From the NCBI GenBank assembly GCA_025602905.1, contig JAHLKI010000037.1:62001-126000 (forward strand): a stretch of DNA of 64,000 nucleotides, in the 5' to 3' direction. This DNA is from Phlyctochytrium arcticum. Lineage: Eukaryota; Chytridiomycota; Chytridiomycetes; Chytridiales; Chytridiaceae. Positions 35,734 to 46,989 of the stretch are shown in pieces (within the stretch, counting starts at the first letter, position 1; every line of letters starts with the position of its first letter). Both the position numbers and the translations under genes were made by a program. The notes below the pieces were generated by a model that was not told the origin of the DNA, ran no database searches, and saw only the letters and a program-made list of their open reading frames with translations.

Positions 35734-36966
35734 CTACTTCTTTGAGCGCCGCTTCTTGCGGTCTTCATCCATCTTCACATTCTTCAATCCGCCTTGTTGG
35801 TGGACCCGTTTCACAGCCTATGAAGTAATATAAGTATACTGAACAGCATCCAGAACCAAACTTTGAGAAACATACCTTGGTGACATTGACAACCCCGGCG
35901 TCCCCTCCCTTCAGAACCTTTTTGGCCAAATTGAGGGATGCCTCCTTCTCCTCCTTGCCATCCTTGGTCGTGGAGTCAAACTTTCTCTTGACAGTCCGCT
36001 TGATCTACAAACGATTGTCCGGTCAATACATTGTCCCACCTAGTTAGCAAGACCAGCGTGATTCCCACCTTAATTTGATCCTCCTTATACAAAGCCTTGT
36101 CGAACTTGCCCAAACTTGCAGTAGACGTTTTGCTTTCCACAATGCGCTGCTGAAGTGCATTTTTGCGGACTTCGTGCGGGTTTCTGCCAGACTCTTTTAT
36201 GACAGTCTCTTCTCTGTTACGTCGATGTTGCATTTTGTTTTTGTCGACCCGCTCCTTCTTTTCCTCTTTTCGCTTCTCATACTGATCCTCCATAGGATCT
36301 GTGGACAAACATCAATTAATGGCCATTCAGCGGGAGTAGGCAGTGGATATGGCACATACCAGCTTTCTGCGGTACTTCGATGAGCCAGTCATCGTTGGTT
36401 GCGTTATCAGGACCTTTGTATCCCCATCGTGGCTTATATGACTGTGATGCATCGTCGAACTCCATCCGAGACTTTTTCGTCTTTGTGATACCCTTGGTGG
36501 CCGCAAACTTCTCCCATCGTGTTTGTGCCTTCTCCTTTGGAATCTACAAACGTAAACATCGGTTAAAACTGACTTCTCCAGCGAATCGGTGATAGCGCCC
36601 TGTTACTTACAGGCTTGGCACGAGCCATTGGCGTTGTGGCATCAGGTAGCTTGGCAAATACTCCATCGGCTTCAGTCTCGGTAGGCAACTGGAAAATCTC
36701 GTTCATCAGCAATTGGACGCCCTCCCGGGCCAATTCTCGAAGGTAGGCATCTGGGCTTTTCTTGAGCGCGGCGGGATCGATGGGATTAGAGTCGAATGCG
36801 GCAAGGTTGCGGAGGTCAAAGTCGAGAGGAACCAACTTCTCGACTTCCGTTGTCTTGCTATTATCGAAGAAAAATCTCGTGGTTAGCTTTTCCGGCCAGA
36901 CCACCTCTAGTCTCCAACCACTTACTACTTGGCCTTGCCGGCGTTGAGCTGCTCTGTAACGTCCAT
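35734..36966 (-). CDS. RRS1: ribosome biogenesis protein RRS1, 304 aa
   Basis: Six exons: 36966-36926, 36857-36611, 36543-36360, 36298-36069, 36004-35876, 35817-35734. The N-terminal block KLVPLDFDLRNLAAFDSNPI matches Rrs1, as do IPKEKAQTRWEKFAATKGI and SRMEFDDA...WGYKGPDNAT...DWLIEVP. The Lys/Arg-rich C-terminus ends KKRRSKK, a likely nuclear or nucleolar signal. Rrs1 with Rpf2 recruits 5S RNP (5S rRNA, uL18, uL5) to pre-60S particles in the nucleolus. Length fits the family (200-360 aa). The first donor used, GTAAGT after KAKY, gives a better match than an upstream GTAGTA. The gene is divergent from the RPA-interacting protein gene, about 160 nt away. Confidence 0.92.
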
Positions 36967-37126
36967 TTTGAAATTACCAAATGTCTTGTTTGTATTCGTT
37001 CGAGAATTTTTGCTTTTGCTTTCAATCTTTGAGCTCACGCTGGTTCCAATGTGGTTCACGATCCAAAAACAACTTTTCAATGACAAAGCACTTTTCCAGT
37101 TCCGACTTTTATGATTTCAACAGGAA

Positions 37127-38061
37127 ATGATGGCCGCACATAGTCCTTCCATGCAGGGCAGCGGCAGCGGCCTACCTGGCCGACCACCACGGACACCCGT
37201 TAAGCGGTCTTTTGCGCCCCGGACCTCCTCACCGCTCTCGCCCTCTTCGTCGTCTCACAACTCCCACCACCAACCAACTTCCACACCTTCCACATGGCGG
37301 GATCGGTTCAAAAGCCAGTGCATGGCACGTCTGAAGGAATCAAGAAGTGCTGAAGTGAGGCGACGAAGGCAACTCTCGGGTCTGGATGGATCATCAGGTT
37401 ACGGTGACTCTGATCAGGGTAAAGACTCTAATTGGGATGCCCTTGTCGAAGAAGAGGTCTGTTCGGGTCAAAAGGCTATAGCACATCACTGAAAGGCTGA
37501 CTCGGCATACCATAGTGGACTCGAAACTTCTTGGCTGATGAGTGGAAGCGTTTCGAAGCAGAGGGTCGTAGTCAGGGCTGGGCAGGTACTGGTTGGGAGG
37601 AAGAGATCTTGCAGGAGCTGAGAGCCGCGCAGACAGCCGAAGAACAGATGCTGTGTGAATATGAGCAATCCATCGCCTTGGCTGAAGATCCCGCCCATAC
37701 ATTAATGGATGGTCAAGATCATCAACTCGCTGATCCCACCACCGCCATGCATGGATGTGTTGTGTGTGGACAGGGCCGATGGATAATGCGCCCGGGCCCA
37801 ATGATAGATTGCACAAGTTGCGATATGCAAATAACATACCAAAGCACATCACCGACTCCTATCGACGAGTTCAACGAGCACCTCCGATCGCGCTGCATGG
37901 CCCATTCGTATGTTCAAATGTCATACGCAAGCCTCTGACCTAACTTCTAACTTCACGCCTACAGAAGCGTTTGCCCAGGAAGTGCGTTGTTCTCATTCGA
38001 TCAAGACATTGGACTTTTGTTATTTTGCAACCAATGCATTCAGTGCGAGGTTCTTGCATGA
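37127..38061 (+). CDS. RPAIN: RPA-interacting protein homologue, 272 aa
   Basis: Exons 37127-37456, 37516-37907 and 37965-38061; the last joins HSSVCPGSALF. The N-terminal WRDRFKSQCMARLKESRSAE matches the RPAIN start (W-x2-x-F-x3-C-x2-R-M). A central helical linker is ADEWKRFEAEG. The C-terminal zinc module has CVVCGQG, then CTSC, SRCMAHS and FCNQCIQC, which fits the paired cysteines of RPAIN. In animals RPAIN binds replication protein A and imports it into the nucleus. Start: an ATG directly before a Ser/Pro-rich leader. Its divergent partner is RRS1. Confidence 0.8.
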
Positions 38062-39442
38062 GCGGCTTCCAGCCGCTGAGGATACAGACTTCCAGGATAC
38101 CCCATCGTAACTTTGATAGTTATAAGTTTTTTTTGTAGCTGGCGGGCCAGTTTGCAGGTCGTCTGTCATTTTAGAACCCATAGAAAGGGGATCGGTCATT
38201 TAGTTTCAGTATATACCCTGATACCGAGGGAGGTAGTGACAATAAATAACAATACAGGGCTCTTGCGAGTCTTGGATGGAATGAGAGAGTTGAGAGGCAG
38301 ATCCAGCTTTACACGTTGACCATGTATTTACATCTGCGGCCCCATCTGCAACGATACTCCCAATACTCTTGATAATTGTGATTCATTCACCCGATTCCCC
38401 CAAACGGGGTAGTCTGCGAGGAAATTAGCGGCCGACTTGCGCATCTGTCCTCTACCGGACTCAACCTGGACCCAACATTATCACGGACTTCTTACACTGA
38501 CGATGAAGATGACCATGAAGAAGATGACCTTAATGACGAGGGAATTGACCCCGACTGCATTTGATGTACTTTGTCTTTTACTGACTTTGTTGGCTTTCCA
38601 AATAGCCTTTTATTTACTTTATTGGCTTTCCAAATACATACTGTCTCACTACGCAACTTGGGCAGCGACGCGGCTGCTAACGTCCCAATCGTACTGACCT
38701 CCGCGCTGTCCACTTGCTGTAGTCTGCATGCCCCGAAGAAGGGATCTCAGACTCTGTCGCCTCCGATTCGAAGTACGCGTAAACGCCATGGATGCTTGGA
38801 ACGATAGTCGATGAGCTGGCATCGTCATCGTATAGAATATGGCAAGTGTACCAGGCACGTTTGTTTGTAATTATGCTCACGCGAGTCGTGTGAGCGCGAA
38901 CAAACATTAGTTGGGAAAGGTGATGGAGTTAAAAGTCATATCTGGATCTTGGGATGGTCCCCTTTCGTTATGATATCCCCTTTACCACTCTGATTGAACA
39001 ACGTATAACCTCCGGGAAAGTGATGCGTTGTGGATTTGAACGGGTGGTTGTTTGATGCCATATTACATTCCCAGGAATTTCAACCAGGTTTCATAGACTT
39101 TTGGCTCATTTGGAGCGAGACAATCACTGTAAAAAGCTGGGTGCAGGTGAACAAATTCCCACCTTTTTTTAGGGTCCAAGAGCGCGTCAAAGTGCTTACG
39201 TGAGCAAAGTCACGCGTGGCTTGGGCTGTGACAGCGCGTGTCATTTGGCCGGCCGTCCTTTTCCCAACACTTTCGTGGTGACTTTTGTCCATTACGCTCT
39301 TGGATTAGTTGCGACGGAGACCTCGATTAAGCACAGAAACAGACTAGGAAAAGGGACCGCTGGGTACCGGCCGACCACAGGGCGACGATAGCTGGAATCT
39401 GAAGAAAAAACGGTTGGGAAAGGTGGAGCTGCGAGTGTTCCT
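38062..39442. other. intergenic with a short coding-like fragment
   Basis: No complete gene found. A plus-strand stretch at about 38410-38560 reads GLNLDPTLSRTSYTDDEDDH and then an acidic end, which looks like an exon fragment, but no ATG or partner exon is evident. A repeated TTGGCTTTCCAAATA (near 38590 and 38625) is also present. Confidence 0.4.
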
Positions 39443-40588
39443 ATGGAAGAACGTTTCCTGCGGGTAGTGGCACTGATTTCGGCCACACCGAAAGAAATCG
39501 TGGCCGTGAGCAACAACAAAAAGGTCGAGCTCTATGCGTATTACAAACAGGTGGGTTGGGTACGAATGGAACAAAAGACTCTTGGACTGACTGTTTATGG
39601 ACAGGCGATTGTGGGAAAATGCAACATTCCCGTACGGCCAGGATGGTTTGATATTGCCGGAAGATACAAATGGTAAGGCACATTGCACTTTGATTCCGGC
39701 ATTCAGAGTTTGACAAAAATGACGGCAATCAGGGATGCTTGGAGTAGGTTGGGGGACATGCCCAAAGAGCTTGCTATGCAACACTACATGGAAGAAGCTC
39801 TGCCCATACTCCAACAATGCGCAGACATCACTTTTGAGCAAGTTGAAAGTTATATGAAACGATATGTTCAACCGGACGATAGGTACGCGATTTTGGTATA
39901 GGGCAGCACCTCAAGTGCACCTCTGACTTGCCCTTTCCAGACCAGATGTTGAAGCAATCTTTTCCGACATTCGCAAGTTTGTGCGCGAGACAAGTTATAG
40001 TGATGATGAAGACCGCTTTTCTTTCGAAGATGTTCCCTCCAACTCTATCCGCCGTCGCCCGCATCGCAATTTTCCCGCATCACCCACCATGATTCCCGGA
40101 GATGTTCCTTCCATACCCGAGCCCGATACTCCGCCCTCAGGAGACTTGCTCCCTTCCCCCTCCACTCCTCCAATACCACCACCACCTGAACTAGCCGTTG
40201 CGGTTGCCGAGGAACTTTTAAACAGTAGGGGTGAGCTCGGAGAGCGCTTCGCATATCAGGGGCAGCGGCAGTCGCCGGTCGAGAGCGAGCAGTCGAATCG
40301 AGATGTCAGTAATCTTCTCAAAGCTGTTATGAGCCGCTTAGCGCAGGTTGAACAGCGTTTGGCCAGTTTGGAAGTGGTTGATCATCGACCCTTGGTCATT
40401 CCGCTGACCGGCGCCGGTGACGACGAAGATCGTAAATCTCGGGCTTTTGCTGTAGTTCTTGTAGGTTTCCGTCAGTCTTTTCTACATGACACAGCTAATT
40501 ATGATTTCACATCTAGCTTATACTCACTGCAACTGCACCCATACTGGCATACGGGGTCTGGCATGCTGTTAAAAACCGGCGCAAGTAG
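39443..40588 (+). CDS. acyl-CoA-binding domain protein, tail-anchored (ACBD4/5-like), 305 aa
   Basis: Exons 39443-39550, 39605-39672, 39733-39882, 39941-40460 and 40517-40588. Residues about 1-95 form the acyl-CoA-binding domain: ERFLRVVALI, ELYAYYKQAIVGKCN, GWFDIAGRYKWDAWSRLGDM. The middle is an acidic, FFAT-compatible region (SYSDDEDRFSFEDVP) and proline-rich linker, then a coiled coil (LAQVEQRLASLE). The C-terminus is one TM (FAVVLLILTATAPILAYGVW) with basic residues after it (KNRRK), a tail anchor. This layout matches animal ACBD5/ACBD4, which tether peroxisomes to the ER through VAP. The peroxisomal location here is inference from layout. Confidence 0.85.
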
Positions 40589-40971
40589 TGATTCCGCTGA
40601 TAGTGTACCTCAAAGCAAGTCCAAGAACCCCAACCCCTTCCAAGTTGACATCTCCTCATTCGCAAATCAAAGCACTTGTATTTATGGGTAACGTCTCTAT
40701 CTCTGCCTCAGTTTTTATATATCTGGCCAGCGCTCGTTTCAGATGATAGGCTGTAGAACTGCACTCATCCCCTTCCTATCATTGTAATGTATCATTCTAG
40801 GGCATCCTGTATATAGATGAGTTTATACTTTTGCTATGTACATTTGAAGTGACAACTTTGTGTAACGTCTATCGTCTCTCGGCAGAATTCACGCAGCCGC
40901 GGCCTTCATCCCAAGATCAAGATCAAAAACCAAATCTTTCCATCTAAACAATCAGTAAATCTCAGCATAAA
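40589..40971. other. promoter region of the Ohr gene
   Basis: Short AT-rich flank, no gene seen. Confidence 0.4.
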
Positions 40972-41553
40972 ATGTCTGCTCTACTTCGCCCCGTTCTACG
41001 CCGTTCAGCTTTGCTTGCCTCCCCGGCCATTATTCGTTCCACTAGCCGCTCTGTTACCACCCTTGGAAAAGTACTCTACACTGCCGAGAGCAAGTCCACC
41101 GGAGGCCGCAACGGCAAAGCAGTCAGCAACAATGGCGCCCTGAGCGTTGATCTGGCCATGCCCAAGGAACTGGGTGGTAGCGGAAAGGGTGCCAACCCAG
41201 AACAACTTTTTGGTAAACCATCAAACTCGTTTCTTGACGGAAAATGGTGAACATTTTACTTATGGTGATTGATAGGAATGGGCTACTCTGCATGCTTTAT
41301 CGGCGCCATGGGTCTCGTCTCCAAGACCAAATTCAACAAAGCTCTCCCTGCAGACACCTCTGCCACGGCTCTAGTACACATTGGCCCTCCATCTGGCAAA
41401 ACCGAGGGATTCGCGTTGGGCGTAGACCTGAAGGTCAAGGTTCCGGGTTGGGAAAAGGCCGAGGTCGAAAAGCTGTTGAAGGCTGCGCATGAAGTGTGCC
41501 CTTACAGTCTGGCAACCAAGGGAAATGTTGAAGTGAAGCTGACGGCTTTGTAG
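40972..41553 (+). CDS. Ohr/OsmC peroxide reductase, mitochondrial, 172 aa
   Basis: Exons 40972-41212 and 41276-41553 (GTAAAC...GATAG). The first 30 residues (SALLRPVLRRSALLASPAII) are an Arg-rich amphipathic presequence. The mature part is a complete Ohr: LYTAESKSTGGRNGKA, then MGYSACFIGAM with the peroxidatic Cys, and HEVCPYSLATKGNVEV with the resolving Cys. Ohr reduces organic and lipid hydroperoxides and peroxynitrite using lipoylated proteins or dihydrolipoamide, which fits mitochondria. The family is mainly bacterial; fungal copies are thought to come from bacteria and be re-targeted to mitochondria. The intron and presequence show that this copy is domesticated. Confidence 0.92.
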
Positions 41554-41997
41554 GGTTCAATAGCACTTTTGCAGACGATGCGTGCATTGCATTTTCTCCC
41601 CCTGATCGTACTGTCTGTCTACCTCACCCCCCTTTCATCTTGGAATGGACTTGAATATATATATCATGGACGTTTTTATGCCTGCTGAAAGTCGGAGCTG
41701 ATGTCGCCAGAAATAATTCATGATCATCATATAGTCACAGAGACATTGAATGAGCACCCGAAAAATCAATGCCGCAAATATGGACACCCCAGACTGTCTG
41801 CCATCTTCCAGTAAGGGTGAAATGTTGAAGTTTTCCAATCACTCGCAATATGACCAGCCTCCAGCATTTGATCATCGGAGATAAGTAAGAGGACGATCCT
41901 TGTCTTGCCGTTCAGACCGGAATAAGAATAAAATGTTACTCTAATGTAAGGCTCTATGCAAGTATGCAGCTCCGCTCAATGTCTAGTTATCCTCAAA
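41554..41997. other. convergent 3' region
   Basis: Terminators of Ohr and the M16 peptidase are expected here; no gene seen. Confidence 0.4.
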
Positions 41998-44900
41998 CTA
42001 AACCGTGCCCCACGCTTCGCCCAACGCCTTGGTGTCGCGCTCGCAAAAATCGATAGCACAGCCCTTCAATACGTCTTTGTCGACAGCAGACACGTCCGTG
42101 GTGGTATCGCCAATAGCCGTAAGCATGCTGCGCAATGCATCTCCATTGGGGATTTCCGAGAATTGTGCGAGCAAGGGATGGGCGGCGTCGGCTGTAGATG
42201 GCGGGGAAGTTGTGACTGCAGTCATTCGGCTACGAAAACCATCTTAGTGGCAAGTTCAAGAAACGGGGAGAGGGAACACTTACACAGAAGAATCAAAGAA
42301 TTGAAGGAAATACTTTTTGTAAACGCGTCGAATATCTTCTGCTGTAACCTTGTACAGACCTTGCTGAAACTGGTCTTCGTCTTCCAGGCTGGTGAATCCC
42401 TTCAATATGCCAAGTTTAGCCCAATTTGTTCCCTTTCTGTGCAATTGATGAACGGACGCACCTTCAACGCTCCCTTTAGACTGCCAGCCACCACACTCGA
42501 ACTAGTGGCCCTGCGTTGAGCATTCATAAATGCGATGCTAGCTCTTGCCGTCTCGATATTTGTCGCGCTGCACACGTCATCGAACCCGACGGAGTTGCCG
42601 AGACGAATGAGAATAGTGTAGAAAGCAAAGAGGGCACGTTGTGGCTCCGAGGACTTGTAAAGGGAAAATTCGAGGGTGCCATTCCATAGGTCAAGGCCGA
42701 CGCCTTGTCCATACGCAAAGCTGTAAAGATTTGAATAAGATATCTTGCCTTGGGAGAAAAAGTTGTCAGCTGCATACTGACCCTTGTCCACGAATCGCCG
42801 TGTATAAAGGTCCTTCGATGCGGGATAGCAGTTCAGTCAATAGTCGGACTAAAATGAGCCGGCGCGTGAGGTTAGCGAATTAGGCAACAAATTTATGTGA
42901 AAGGGACTGACCAGCAAAGTAATCCGAATGGGGGTGTGGTCGAAGTACCTCGCAGGGTACGGTTTGTGAAAGGTACGAGGTGGTCACGCCGGGAATGGGA
43001 ACCAGAAGCGAAGAACCAAACAACTCGCGATTGCAGCGTTGAGGGTTATAAGGAACGCGGGGATAAGGGAATGCAGAAGGGCGCACCGTTGCTGCACCTG
43101 TACTGTTGTCGAGTGTTGCTGTAGACTGCAATTTTCTGTAGGCAGCGAATTCCCGGTCCCAGATCTCGGCAAACTTTGCCACACTCTGGTCCTTGCCCAA
43201 AGAGGTCTTGGCCGCCACAGTGGACCCAGTTGGCAATCCAATTTGTACAAACGAAGGACCTTCCTTGGTTGCGCCCAGCAATAGCAGCGTCTTGATCTTC
43301 TCGAGTTTCGCCAGCACTGTGTCATGCGCGCCATCTTTGCATGCTTTGAGACACTGCTTCAGGAGTTGCTCCTGCCTAAACAGTCCAAGCGCACGATTGT
43401 TCTTTTCCACAGTATGAACCGGTACTGCGGGATCAAGAAGTTCACCAGAAATGACATCCACCATGAATGACCCATCGCGCTTGCTCTCGACAAACTGGCT
43501 AAGCAAGTTCTTTGCAGTAGTGACGAGGCGCTCCTTGGTAAAAGTTGTAAACAGGAAACATTGAATAAGGTAGGCAGCCATAGCTTCAAAGTCAGCGGAT
43601 TCAGCACTGGCATTGACGGAAAAGACTTCGCAAAGCCAGCTGTCTGAGGAGCCATCGTCTATGCCGACAGCAGCCGAGTAAGAGACGAAGAGGTCTGTAG
43701 CCCGACGAACGACGTCCCGATAGTCCACCGTTGTAGTCTTTCCATCCGGTCCAGGTAAAGTCAAAGGTGACTGGAAAATTAAACCTTCGAACAGGTACAA
43801 GTACGAACGCAGATCATCAGGTAACGATTCGGTGTGCAGCGCTATTCTCAAATGTGTGAACACGGTTTCAGTTTCAACAATTTGACATGCGCTAAATGGT
43901 CGCTTTGCTGCCTTGGTAGGATGCTGGCGATCCAGGTCCGCAAAGTACATTGCCCCTCCCAGTTTGGCTGCCTTGGTGACATCCGGAACAGGTGGCATTT
44001 GCGCTACAAGGTGATCCGGCAAGTCAATCTTGTTCTCTTCCACAGCCTCATCGACGGCTTTCTTTAACCGCTCCAGACCGGCTTCTCCTAATTCTTGCAC
44101 TCGCGCCGTTTGCTCTTCCGTCTCATTTTGAGTGTGCTCTTCAGCCATTTTAACATCTGGAATCGTTTTGACCTCAGCCACAGGTGCATTCACGAACCAC
44201 TGTTTGGCCAGATCAACCCAGAAACTGACCGGTTTCTTCTCGAGTTCGTCCAAAATCTCAAACATTGGCGCCTGAGTTGTGAGCACAGGCTTTGCACCTT
44301 GGGCCTTGGTGTCCTTTATGGTGGACGCATTCGCCAGAGCATATCGTACAACATCTACCGAAATATACGTGGAAACAGCACCCAAGGCATCCTCTTCCAG
44401 CATTTCCAAAGTTTTGCGACGGTGGAGGCGAATCGCCGAGCGTATGGTGTCGGCATTAAGGCTTTTCCCAGAAAGAGCGCGCTGGAGAACTTCCATAAGC
44501 CTTTTATGGTACGTATCTCCTTCGAAAAGCTCCTCCTCGTCCACGTCACTCTCATCGCCATCGCCATCTTCATCCTCATCTTCAGAGTTCTCATCCTCTT
44601 CTTCACTGTCTTCATTCTCATCGCTCTCTTCGCCGTCGACATCCATATCATCTCCCTCATCTTCCTTTTTGAATGGCACCCCACTAAATTTTATTTGTAT
44701 TGAGGTCTGCACGTATTTGGAGACGGAGTAGCTAACTTGGGATGCAAGAGGATTGGCTCGTTCTGTAAATGCTTGTGGGAAAGGGCTGGCAGCAGTGTCA
44801 ATGAAAAAGCGAAGCAAGACCTCCAACGCAGTTGTGGTGAAAACATCTTCAGAGGGTGGCCCGCGCCAACCATATGCTATTGACCCCATCTCCTCATCGG

Positions 44901-45717
44901 ATGACTGGAATTTCACTGTTTCCTTGACTATGTTTCCAGATGGGGCTGAGAACTGCGGTAGTACAATGGGTGGAATCTCTACTGACTCGGATTTAGCTGT
45001 CAGGATTCTCCCGTTTTCCTCAATCTTTTGAAAGACCGTCTGCGGATCAACCTGCCCAGTGATGACCACGGTCAGATTGTCCAAATGATAATATTTGCGA
45101 TGATACTGCTTGATTTGCTCGTTTGTCAATTTTCGGATTTCCCGTGTTAGTCCACCACATTCTCGCGAATATGTATTATCAGTTCCATAGAGTAGTCTCC
45201 GCATCACTAAGTCTTGTCTATCCCATTCCGAGTTTTCGCGGCCTGCCATCTCGCAATAGACTACACCTTGATGCTTTGCTTCGCCATCAAGATGATAAAC
45301 CTCCGTGACGAACTGATTGTCCCGCAGTGTAGGGTGGAGAATATGATCAATGTAGACGGGTAGAACATCGACTAGACCCTCTGATCCAGCGGTTGTCAGG
45401 AAATAAGCGGTGTGGTCTTCCGAAGTATATGCATTTGTGCCGTCTGACAAGCAGCGAGTAGCCAGATTATCCAGATAACCTCGGTGAGGGATTCCCTCAG
45501 ACCCACAGAAAACAAGATGCTCTAATGTATGGGCAAGGCCTTCATCTCCCTCGCCCACGGTGGGAACAATGGCAAAAATCTGGCATAATGGTCCAGGTAG
45601 AGGGCAAAACACCAGGCGAAAGTCTGAGTCTATGTGCTTGTAGGTGTGGATTTCAGTAGGTGCGGCCGGAAGAGGAAAGGGTACTGTAGCCTCTAGCTTG
45701 AATTTGGAAGAAACCAT
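41998..45717 (-). CDS. M16 metallopeptidase, SDD3/YOL098C-like, 1159 aa
   Basis: Exons 45717-42912, 42848-42782, 42720-42462, 42399-42284 and 42229-41998, all GT-AG. The N-terminal half has the inverted zinc motif of M16 peptidases, HTLEH, near residue 63 in an AHTLEHLVFCGSEG context, and YHLDGEAKHQGVV with SYR/YHLDNLTVVITGQVD (core fold). The C-terminal half is the second M16 lobe. An acidic insert (about residues 347-398, almost only Asp and Glu) is unusual. There is no clear signal peptide or presequence. Yeast YOL098C and similar proteins are of unknown role but keep the HxxEH. It is tail-to-tail with Ohr. The A/T promoter motif lies about 90 nt upstream of the ATG. Confidence 0.88.
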
Positions 45718-46989
45718 TGTAGTCAGAGAAGTTCCAGAGCAGGTTCCCGAGTAGTGATCTCCGGAGTGATCTTGAACGAGATCGTCGGGAATTTCCAAGT
45801 TCAAAATTTCAAAATTTCAACTTCCCCACAACGCTACAGTTCGAGACACTCTGGCACTTTCCTTCCCCAAATCCAGTACATTACATGGCAAGATATGCCT
45901 TGGCCGGAAAAGCGGCACTAGTTTCCTTCCCCTTATTATCTGGCAGACCAGCAGATCGACTTGAGCCTTCGAGAAGATCAGAAAGACGTGCTGGATCTAT
46001 CCGAAACTCCCAACATTATCGATCACAAAGTGCCGAATGTATGATGGAAAACTTCAATTGAGGTTATGGCGAATGACTACACAACGGCCGCCAGATGCTT
46101 ATTTTAAGAGGTGCAAAGGGCAGAAAACTCTTCCTGAATGTAGTACCACAAAGACAGCACATCACATCACATCAACGAACTCTTATATATACTCTTCAGT
46201 ATATCGGCTACGAGCGGGGCGAAAACGACACTACCTTTGCTTGACATGGAGACCTCATCCATTAGCAAAGTATCTCGAAAGCCCCATCATTGGCTCCAAT
46301 TCGATAGAAGAGTAGGTGATGAACCACTTGCCAGTCATGGATGGGACGCAGGACGTACTGTTTTTAGGGTATGGTCACTGGGTTGGTACAACGCTATTCT
46401 GCCAGGATATAGAACGGATGATGCGAGAATCGACTTTGGGGGAGCAACTCCCGACAGAGAGATTGTCAGCCCAAAGGGCGATGGAGAAGCGTCACTACAG
46501 GTTTAATATGTAGTCACTGGAATACCGTTTGGTCAGGATGTGCATTCCAGTATGGCGAAGGTAGCGAAAGTGTCTTTATATGCGACCGAGCGAACACCAG
46601 TTGGGAAGACGTACCCTACGCGGTTTGAAATCTCGCCGTCGCCCCTGTGGAGTGAGTGAGGGCGACTTTAGCGTATATAGGTGTCAATGGAGCGACCATA
46701 TTTTGCACCCGTTTACAATATTCAAGTTATGTTTTTACTGAATGTGAATGTAATATGCAGTCTCCCGGCGGAATGGAAGTGAGAGATATAGTGATTTGCG
46801 AGGATTGTGTAGAGAGATTTCATGACAAAAAGCAGGATATCGTATATGTATTGCTAGAGTAATGAAGGGAGGAGGAAGGAAAGGGTGGTGGAAATATGCG
46901 CCGGCGCAGATACGGAAAGCAATCAAGTGCACTAGATAGATACAATAACAGATTGACAACCCTGGGAGAACGCAAAGTCGGGTGTTGGA
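45718..46989. other. intergenic, no confident gene
   Basis: Upstream part of the M16 peptidase gene plus about 1.1 kb with only short, unrecognised frames (for example 46037-46315 and 46316-46513 on the plus strand). Possibly holds remnants or regulatory sequence. Confidence 0.4.
45800..45820. promoter_or_regulatory. AAATTTCAAA-type promoter motif, second copy
   Basis: TTCAAAATTTCAAAATTTCA shares 14 nt exactly with the motif at 17828-17848 and lies 83-103 nt before the M16 peptidase ATG. Confidence 0.4.

Noticed and set aside
43039..44731. Plus-strand Ser-rich frames under the M16 gene
   Set aside because: They are antisense to the acidic insert of the M16 peptidase; the minus frame is intact and matches the family.
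46037..46513. Plus-strand frames as a gene
   Set aside because: Short, with no motif or usable splice join.
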